Source: Fimenecus sp045602655
GTDB taxonomy: Bacteria; Bacillota; Clostridia; Oscillospirales; Acutalibacteraceae
Length of the DNA stretch: 17,076 nucleotides
NCBI GenBank assembly: GCA_045602655.1
Contig: JAZSBY010000040.1
Location: 1-17,076, forward strand
Direction of reading: 5' to 3'
The position numbers and the translations under genes were made by a program. The notes below the pieces were generated by a model. The model was given only the letters and a program-made list of their open reading frames with translations, did not search any database and was not told the origin of the DNA. Below, one piece after another: positions 12,632 through 17,076 of the stretch (position 1 is the stretch's first letter; each line of letters starts with the position of its first letter).

Positions 12632-13897
12632 TTAATATGGTTTATCGGATAAATAGCCCTCGTAAATTCTGACATCCTCAATTGAAGCGGTGCTGTTTGT
12701 AGCTCCTGACGGTGCACCGACAGCTATCACAATTTTTTCGTAGTCGCTGAGAGTGTCAGGACAAATAAAGTAACATTTATAATTTTTCTGTTCACCCGTC
12801 CACGTCTCCCCGTAACTGGTGTGTAAAGTAACGCGGCTATTTTCCGTGATACCCTGTATAACGGGGTATGAATTTTCCGTGTTAAATTCCCCGCGGAAGA
12901 ACACACTGTAAATTTTTCCCGCAACCATAGGGAAATCAAGATTTAATGTGATTAAGTCGCCGCCATTTGAAGACATTGCACCTTCTTCATTAAATCCCGC
13001 GGGAGGCATTTTGATTCTGTGAATTGGTGTGTTAAAATGTCTGAATGGTAAACGGGCGGCAAGCACACACTGTCGCATATATTCCGCGTTGACGGGATAT
13101 AAGAAATTCGGGTTAGTGTCAACGTACTGTATTGTTAAAAATATGTTGTCATTTTTCTGATTCAGGTACATACACACATGGTCAATATTTTTATATGCGG
13201 TGTCGTGGAACTCATCCCCGATACCGTCCATGTTGTCCCATTTAAAAAACAGTAAATCACCTGCTTCAAGGTTCGAAAAATCCGCGGCGGGTGTAAACGT
13301 GTAACCATTAAGCTCTAACCACTGAGCAATTTTGTTTGATACTCTGTTTTCGTAGCCGTCAAATTCGTTAAAAAATTTGCTGTCTACAATATTTGTGGAA
13401 TTACCGTTATAGCGGGAATTTTCAAAGGTTACACCTCTGATTAACAGATTTATAAAAGATGAGCAATCAACCTCATGTTTACCGCTTACGGGGTTACAAT
13501 TAGGGTCGTAAGCTGTAAAGCTGTTACCATATACAAGACTGTCAAATTTGTTTGTATAAGTGTTACATACTTCAAACATTTTATTAATTAATCCGTCTGT
13601 GTTGTGGTGCTTTTCGGGCTTTGTCTCCAGTTTATCAATTTTTGTGAGTGCATCCGCAAAGCGTTCAAGAGCGTTTGAATTTGATTCAATAATTGAATTA
13701 ATTTTGTTGTACTGAGTATTTAAATCACGCTCAATGCGGGAATAGTTTGTTATTAATTCCCTCAGACGAGTTAACGTGATTTTGTCAACTCCTGAAAGCT
13801 CCTGCAAAATACGCGCTTTTTCCGCATGGAGTTCTTCGATAATTTCACGCTTTTTTGCGTTCATCATTCTATCTGGGTCTTTATCATAGTAAAACAT
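12632..13897 (-). CDS. Virion-associated NlpC/P60-type peptidase with coiled coil
   Basis: 421 residues. A coiled-coil N-terminus (about 10-95) is followed by an NlpC/P60-like cysteine peptidase domain. It has VDCSSFINLL with Cys145, the ..LEAGDLLFF.. strand at about 210-218, and IDHVCMYL with His240. The third polar residue is not certain. Enzymes of this family cut peptide stems of cell-wall peptidoglycan. The last about 110 residues are beta-rich (YSVFFRGEF, ...VRIYEGYL) and could be a carbohydrate-binding or fibre-tip domain. It directly follows the capsid gene, where phi29 encodes its head fibre gp8.5. A tail or head-fibre protein that trims wall material during adsorption is likely. AAAAGGAG lies nine bases before the ATG. 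Confidence 0.78.
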   Translation of the reverse strand: MFYYDKDPDRMMNAKKREIIEELHAEKARILQELSGVDKITLTRLRELITNYSRIERDLNTQYNKINSIIESNSNALERFADALTKIDKLETKPEKHHNTDGLINKMFEVCNTYTNKFDSLVYGNSFTAYDPNCNPVSGKHEVDCSSFINLLIRGVTFENSRYNGNSTNIVDSKFFNEFDGYENRVSNKIAQWLELNGYTFTPAADFSNLEAGDLLFFKWDNMDGIGDEFHDTAYKNIDHVCMYLNQKNDNIFLTIQYVDTNPNFLYPVNAEYMRQCVLAARLPFRHFNTPIHRIKMPPAGFNEEGAMSSNGGDLITLNLDFPMVAGKIYSVFFRGEFNTENSYPVIQGITENSRVTLHTSYGETWTGEQKNYKCYFICPDTLSDYEKIVIAVGAPSGATNSTASIEDVRIYEGYLSDKPY

Positions 13898-13922
13898 TTA
13901 ATTTTTCACTCCTTTTTGAAAT

Positions 13923-13938
13923 TGTTTCACGTGAAACA
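13923..13938. other. parS-like ParB-binding site D1 (perfect)
   Basis: TGTTTCACGTGAAACA inside a longer 24-bp palindrome (13919-13942). It lies between the capsid gene and the NlpC/P60 gene, 19 bp from site D2. Confidence 0.85.
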
Positions 13939-13941
13939 ATT

Positions 13942-13957
13942 TGCCCCACGTGAAACA
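13942..13957. other. parS-like site D2 (one perfect half)
   Basis: TGCCCCACGTGAAACA: right half and core perfect, three changes in the left half, 13 of 16 positions. Centre-to-centre distance to D1 is 19 bp. Confidence 0.68.
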
Positions 13958-13963
13958 CAATTT

Positions 13964-14989
13964 TTATTCCTCTGCCCCTGTGAGCATAAATGCAACAGCG
14001 TTTGCAAAAATAGAGAGTGAGTAAGTCTGCCAATGATGATAAATAAAATTATCATAAAGCCCTTCACCATTGTGAAAACTTTCCATCTGTTTCAGATTGT
14101 CAAATACCTGGACATATGACTCATCACAAAGGATTGCACCGCAGTTTGTAGCACTGCCGAAGTTATCAACAATCAGTGTACGCTGTTTGAGGTCGGTGTA
14201 ACTTACGTTAAATGCCTTTGCAAGTAACTCAACATCCATATCAACAGATATATCATTACGGAGTAAAAGCACCTGTCTCTCCTGGGGTGTCCAGGTGGTA
14301 ACGGGCTTTGCATCCTTTTCTTTGTTGATGTCATAATAGGTATTAAAGTTTGTGCTCGGAAACTCCATAGCCTGACCGACTGTTTTAATAGCTTTTACAA
14401 ATGCCTTTGCTGTGTCGGTGTCTGTTACGCTTGCAACATCAATTGTTTTCAGCTTACCACCCTCAATTGCACTTGCAAAAAGATTCTTCATCAAGATAAA
14501 TTCGTCAAGATTGTCACCGCTGTAAATACTATTAACAATAGAGTTTAAAAGCTGTTCAAGGGCATTGTAGCTTGTAAATGCCTGTATGAGCTGGGCTTTT
14601 GATACTGTTGCTTTATACTGTCCCTGTCGGTTAAGAGCATGATAAATTGATTTTGTATCGGGGATTGCTCTTTCAAGGAGCTTTGAGCCTGTGGGGTCGT
14701 ATGTTGTGCCCGTTGCGGGATTTGTGTAAATTTCCTCAATATTTTTACCAAGAGGCACACCGCCTTTTTTGAGGATTGCAAGCGGATTATTAAAAGTCTT
14801 ATTGTTTACAATAACCATTGCAACCTTATTTACAAGGGCTGATAAAAATTCGTTTTCCGTAGCCTGGAAAGTCATAATCGCTGAGCCTACCTCAGCAATA
14901 TTTGACTGTGTAGCCTGGGGCACTCTTTCCTGATACTCAGCACTTGCATTTGTTAAAATTGCATTAAGCACATTAATCATGTTTGCCAT
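13964..14989 (-). CDS. gp8: Major capsid protein, phi29 gp8 family (HK97 fold)
   Basis: 341 residues; phi29 gp8 has 448. The part from VPQATQSNIAEVG through NEFLSALVNKVAMVIV, NNPLAILKKGGVPLGKNIEEIYT and NRQGQYKATVSKAQLIQAF to SIVNSIYSG aligns with the HK97-fold core of phi29 gp8. The shorter length suggests that the C-terminal Ig-like (BIG2) domain of phi29 is missing. AAAAGGAGA lies nine bases before the ATG. The scaffold gene is just upstream, the usual order. Confidence 0.95.
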   Translation of the reverse strand: MANMINVLNAILTNASAEYQERVPQATQSNIAEVGSAIMTFQATENEFLSALVNKVAMVIVNNKTFNNPLAILKKGGVPLGKNIEEIYTNPATGTTYDPTGSKLLERAIPDTKSIYHALNRQGQYKATVSKAQLIQAFTSYNALEQLLNSIVNSIYSGDNLDEFILMKNLFASAIEGGKLKTIDVASVTDTDTAKAFVKAIKTVGQAMEFPSTNFNTYYDINKEKDAKPVTTWTPQERQVLLLRNDISVDMDVELLAKAFNVSYTDLKQRTLIVDNFGSATNCGAILCDESYVQVFDNLKQMESFHNGEGLYDNFIYHHWQTYSLSIFANAVAFMLTGAEE

Positions 14990-15010
14990 AATTTTAAAAT
15001 CTCCTTTTCA

Positions 15011-15325
15011 TTAGTTTAATTCGCCCTTTTCATTAAAAAGGCTGTCAAATGTTACTTCTTCCATTTTCGGAGGCTGTTCGGAGGGCTTCGAATCTTCTTT
15101 CGGAACTTCTCCGACTTTTAAAAATAATTTTGCATTAACAGCTCTGAGGGTTTCATTGTTTTCCGTCAGCTCTGTTATTTTTGTGTTTGCCGTGTCCCTT
15201 TCGGAAAAAACTGTTGTTATTCCCTCTGTTAAAGTTGTAAGTGTTTCGCTTGCTGTTGCCTGATTCTCAGGGCTTACAAGGTTAATAAATCCTTTTAACA
15301 TTGTCTGCATTTCTTCAAGTGTCAT
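15011..15325 (-). CDS. gp7: Capsid scaffold protein, phi29 gp7-like
   Basis: 104 residues (phi29 gp7: 98), acidic, with a helical central region (TLTEGITTVFSERDTANTKITELTENNETLRAVNAKLF) that probably dimerises as a coiled coil, and a Pro/Glu/Ser-rich hinge before a short C-terminal segment (VTFDSLFNEKGELN). It supports prohead assembly and leaves before or during packaging. Identification rests on size, composition and its place directly upstream of the capsid gene, not on residue matches. AAAGGAGG precedes the ATG. Confidence 0.8.
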   Translation of the reverse strand: MTLEEMQTMLKGFINLVSPENQATASETLTTLTEGITTVFSERDTANTKITELTENNETLRAVNAKLFLKVGEVPKEDSKPSEQPPKMEEVTFDSLFNEKGELN

Positions 15326-15340
15326 TTGTTTTTCCTCCTT

Positions 15341-15937
15341 TCATTCAAAATCGCTTGCAATTGCAAAAAGTAAAAGCTTTGACAACTTTTTTCTTTTTGT
15401 TGTCGTTCCTGGAGTGTCGGGTGTGTCGGGGTTGATGTCTGAGCCTTTAAAATAATTAAACCAGGTTACAGCCTGTGACCGTCGCTCGTTCTCAACCTCA
15501 ACCCCCGCACGTTCAAAATTTTTCAGAAACGCACTTGCAAGATATTCAACATTTTGTGTTGACTGTTTAAATTCTGCAAAACTAAGGTTATATGCTGTTG
15601 TAGGTATCCACTGACCAAAAGAGGCGGTAACTTCATCAATCCATTTTAATTGTGCGTTACCGTCATCCCATGCATAGCCGTGAGAGTCAGCCCAATTTGT
15701 AAAATTTGTCCAGGGTGTCCACTGTACAAGCCCAAAGCCTCCACCGCCTCCACTACCCTCAATTAAACCTTGCCAAATTCCTGGGTTAACACCTGATTCA
15801 CTTTGCATATTGCCTAACATTCCGCAAATAGCGTTAACTGTCCAACCTTTTCCAAGTAGGACAGAATAAACTATTTCAGCATTGTTTTTTGTCTCCGCTT
15901 CGGACAAATAGCGGTTACCCTTAACCCACTCAGCCAT
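15341..15937 (-). CDS. gp13: Tail lysozyme, phi29 gp13 N-terminal family
   Basis: 198 residues. Residues 10-165 match the lysozyme domain of the phi29 tail knob gp13: AICGMLGNMQSESGVNPG, with catalytic Glu47 (Glu45 in phi29), then FGLVQWTPWTNFTNWA, STQNVEYLASAFLKNFER and AVTWFNYF. It cuts glycan strands of peptidoglycan at the tail tip during entry. Phi29 gp13 (365 residues) also has an M23 endopeptidase domain; here it is absent. A Pro/Thr linker leads straight to KLSKLLLFAIASDFE, which resembles the short C-terminal tail of gp13 and probably attaches the protein to the tail. The ATG is three bases after the M15 gene's stop with little ribosome binding site, suggesting translational coupling. 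Confidence 0.92.
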   Translation of the reverse strand: MAEWVKGNRYLSEAETKNNAEIVYSVLLGKGWTVNAICGMLGNMQSESGVNPGIWQGLIEGSGGGGGFGLVQWTPWTNFTNWADSHGYAWDDGNAQLKWIDEVTASFGQWIPTTAYNLSFAEFKQSTQNVEYLASAFLKNFERAGVEVENERRSQAVTWFNYFKGSDINPDTPDTPGTTTKRKKLSKLLLFAIASDFE

Positions 15938-15940
15938 ACA

Positions 15941-16513
15941 TTAAACCAGGTCAAGGAGCTTTTTAACGCTGTCAAGATTTTTAATATCTTTCAAAGCCTT
16001 TTCAAAAGCCTGTCCGATTTCTTCATAATTTGAGCCGTACACATCAGATTTTGACAGATTATAATAATCATAAAAATCATTTGTAATTGACTTTGTTGTA
16101 GTTATTGTTTCATCACCGTACCATTTACGGCTTGACACATCCAAATGCACAGCGATTTTATTAGTGTTTATGTTTGCTATGCCGTTAAAACCTACATCCT
16201 GAGCAACACAACAAATTTTACTCGACGGGATGAGTTTACCGTTTTTATCATAGCAGTTAACGTCTGAGGCTGTGCCCTTTGTGTGCTGACCGTTACCACT
16301 TCCACCTACATTTTTATCATGTGTTGGACAACGGTAACCGCTTGTTATAATAATCTTTGAGCATTTCAATTTACTATAAAGCTTTTCAAGTTTGTCAATG
16401 AGTTCCTCACTGATTTTTATTTCATGATTTGCCCCACACTTGCACTTAAATTCTTTCACATTAAAATGCGGTGAGAGCTGTGTTTTATTGTTGCTTGCAT
16501 AAATTTCAATCAA
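15941..16513 (-). CDS. M15 family peptidase, probable endolysin
   Basis: 190 residues. HFNVKEFKCKCG (16-27) starts the domain; SGYRCPTHDKNVGG leads to GQHTKG (His77), ASDV (Asp84) and VHLD (His123), the zinc-binding triad of M15 D-Ala-D-Ala-type peptidases. It would cut peptide bonds of peptidoglycan. The gene follows the holin, so it is most likely the endolysin; alternatively it could stand in for the M23 domain missing from the tail lysozyme. The C-terminal 60 residues have no recognised domain. The start codon is TTG (16511-16513), supported by AGGAGGG six bases upstream and no alternative ATG. Confidence 0.88.
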   Translation of the reverse strand: MIEIYASNNKTQLSPHFNVKEFKCKCGANHEIKISEELIDKLEKLYSKLKCSKIIITSGYRCPTHDKNVGGSGNGQHTKGTASDVNCYDKNGKLIPSSKICCVAQDVGFNGIANINTNKIAVHLDVSSRKWYGDETITTTKSITNDFYDYYNLSKSDVYGSNYEEIGQAFEKALKDIKNLDSVKKLLDLV

Positions 16514-16524
16514 TTTTATCCCTC

Positions 16525-16851
16525 CTATTTTGACAATTTTTGAAAATATTCTTTGAGTTTATCAGGTATAATTTGTGGGTTGATTTTGCCGACGTTTTCA
16601 ATTATGCTCCCTATCTCCATAAGACTGATATAAATACAAATGGAGATAGCAACAGGCACTGTTACACCTAAATCAATAAACCGCTGTGCATAATCGACAA
16701 GTGCCCCCAGGACTATACAAATAATGCTCCCGCACTTATGGAAAAGTCCCTCACGCATTATTGATGATGTGTAATTTTTTTCCTTAAATGCCTTGATTAA
16801 CCCTGTTATCATGTCAAGCATGATAAAAGCCATAGTAACTACATAGACCAC
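16525..16851 (-). CDS. Holin
   Basis: 108 residues with three or so hydrophobic segments (about 1-17, 41-57, 61-85). The loop KEKNYTSSIMREGLFHKCG resembles the conserved part of the phage_holin_4 / toxin-secretion lysis holin family (TcdE type). It would open the membrane to release the endolysin. First gene of the late operon. Start codon GTG (16849-16851) with AAAGGAGGT seven bases upstream; that site is immediately next to parS-like site E. Confidence 0.9.
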   Translation of the reverse strand: MVYVVTMAFIMLDMITGLIKAFKEKNYTSSIMREGLFHKCGSIICIVLGALVDYAQRFIDLGVTVPVAISICIYISLMEIGSIIENVGKINPQIIPDKLKEYFQKLSK

Positions 16852-16865
16852 AATTAAACCTCCTT

Positions 16866-16881
16866 TGTTTCACGTGGAACA
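16866..16881. other. parS-like ParB-binding site E (one-base variant)
   Basis: TGTTTCACGTGGAACA, identical to C1. It lies in the 5' leader of the late operon, about 15 bp downstream of the late promoter -10 and next to the holin ribosome binding site. ParB bound here could block early elongation (inference). Confidence 0.82.
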
Positions 16882-16895
16882 TATTTCCTAATACT

Positions 16896-16924
16896 ATTAT
16901 AATATATTATAGTAATATAGTAAA
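16896..16924 (-). promoter_or_regulatory. Late promoter
   Basis: TTTACT (16919-16924), a 17-bp spacer, then TATAAT (16896-16901). The -35 is poor and there is no TGn extension, unlike the early promoters, as expected for a promoter that needs an activator. It is the only promoter I see upstream of the 9.5-kb late operon. Confidence 0.72.
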
Positions 16925-16954
16925 TATCACTTATTGTATGTTTACAATTTATTA

Positions 16955-16968
16955 ACATTTATAAATGT
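16955..16968. promoter_or_regulatory. ACATTTA palindrome upstream of the late promoter
   Basis: ACATTTATAAATGT is a perfect 14-bp palindrome made of the same ACATTTA half-site as in the early control region. Its centre is about 72 bp upstream of the predicted late start; phi29 p4 binds at about -82 to activate the late promoter. A likely activator site for the p4-type protein. Confidence 0.55.
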
Positions 16969-17016
16969 AGTAGGAATGATACACAAATAAATATTAATTT
17001 GGTTTTGCACTCACCT

Positions 17017-17032
17017 GTTAGCATATACTAAC
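17017..17032. repeat. Palindromic 16-mer GTTAG-N6-CTAAC, right-end copy
   Basis: GTTAGCATATACTAAC on the + strand. It is the mirror image of copy 1 and occupies bases 45-60 counted from the right end, so it is preserved in the terminal repeat although neighbouring bases differ. Confidence 0.65.
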
Positions 17033-17076
17033 AATATGTATTAACACTTTAGCACAGTAAAATTTCAAGGATTTGC
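17017..17076. repeat. Right inverted terminal repeat and replication origin
   Basis: Reverse complement of the left end: 39 bp identical, 57 of 60 bp overall. The palindromic 16-mer at 17017-17032 is at exactly the same distance from the end as its left counterpart. This is the second origin for protein-primed replication. The late promoter lies about 100 bp inside it. Confidence 0.95.

Noticed and set aside
1..17076. tRNA genes, CRISPR arrays, insertion sequences, integrase or lysogeny genes
   Set aside because: None seen on either strand; the phage appears strictly lytic from the genes present.

Overview
The window looks like the complete linear genome of a small podovirus related to Bacillus phage phi29 that replicates by protein priming. 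The two ends are inverted copies of each other: 39 bp identical, and 57 of 60 bp if the match is extended. Every core phi29 function can be recognised. These are the type B DNA polymerase, terminal protein, p4-type regulator, p5-type SSB, p6-type histone-like protein, scaffold, gp8-type capsid protein, portal, lower collar, gp9 tail tip, gp13-type tail lysozyme, holin, endolysin and gp16-type packaging ATPase. Strong AGGAGG ribosome binding sites, low GC content, TTGACA/TGnTATAAT promoters and a Bacillota-type parS motif point to a low-GC Gram-positive host. A gut or anaerobic Clostridia-like bacterium is my guess; the host cannot be named from the sequence.

Layout, left to right (all genes leftward except one). 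1-203: inverted terminal repeat, palindromic 16-mers and a terminator. 204-1196: packaging ATPase. 1214-1365: a short RNA gene with its own consensus promoter, which folds like the phi29 packaging RNA (pRNA). 1362-5275: replication block in phi29 order (2-3-4-5-6): DNA polymerase, terminal protein, p4, SSB, p6, with a terminator between SSB and p4 and a strong promoter before p6. 5340-6872: seven very small early genes, three of which form a Cys-rich paralogue family. 6873-7102: control region with diverging promoters and inverted-repeat operators. 7103-7297: the only rightward gene. 7303-7327: the terminator where that gene meets the late operon. 7347-16851: late operon, read leftward from a promoter at 16896-16924 in the order holin, M15 endolysin, tail lysozyme, scaffold, capsid, NlpC/P60 fibre-like protein, coiled-coil protein, beta-rich protein, tail tip, portal, lower collar and a small unknown. 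16852-17076: late promoter, an operator-like palindrome and the right terminal repeat.

How it works together. Terminal protein and DNA polymerase would start replication at both repeats, helped by SSB and the p6-type protein. The p4-type protein probably switches early to late transcription by binding ACATTTA inverted repeats found in the divergent early control region and about 70 bp upstream of the late promoter. The ATPase and pRNA package DNA through the portal. Tail lysozyme and gp9-type tip open the wall and membrane on entry; holin plus M15 peptidase lyse the cell.

The two most striking observations are (i) seven intergenic CACGTG-centred sites, five of which are perfect or one-base variants of the bacterial centromere parS (TGTTTCACGTGAAACA), spaced about 3-4 kb apart over the genome, with no parA or parB in the phage; and (ii) the pRNA-like gene, which keeps phi29-like architecture with a different sequence and sits directly upstream of the ATPase gene.
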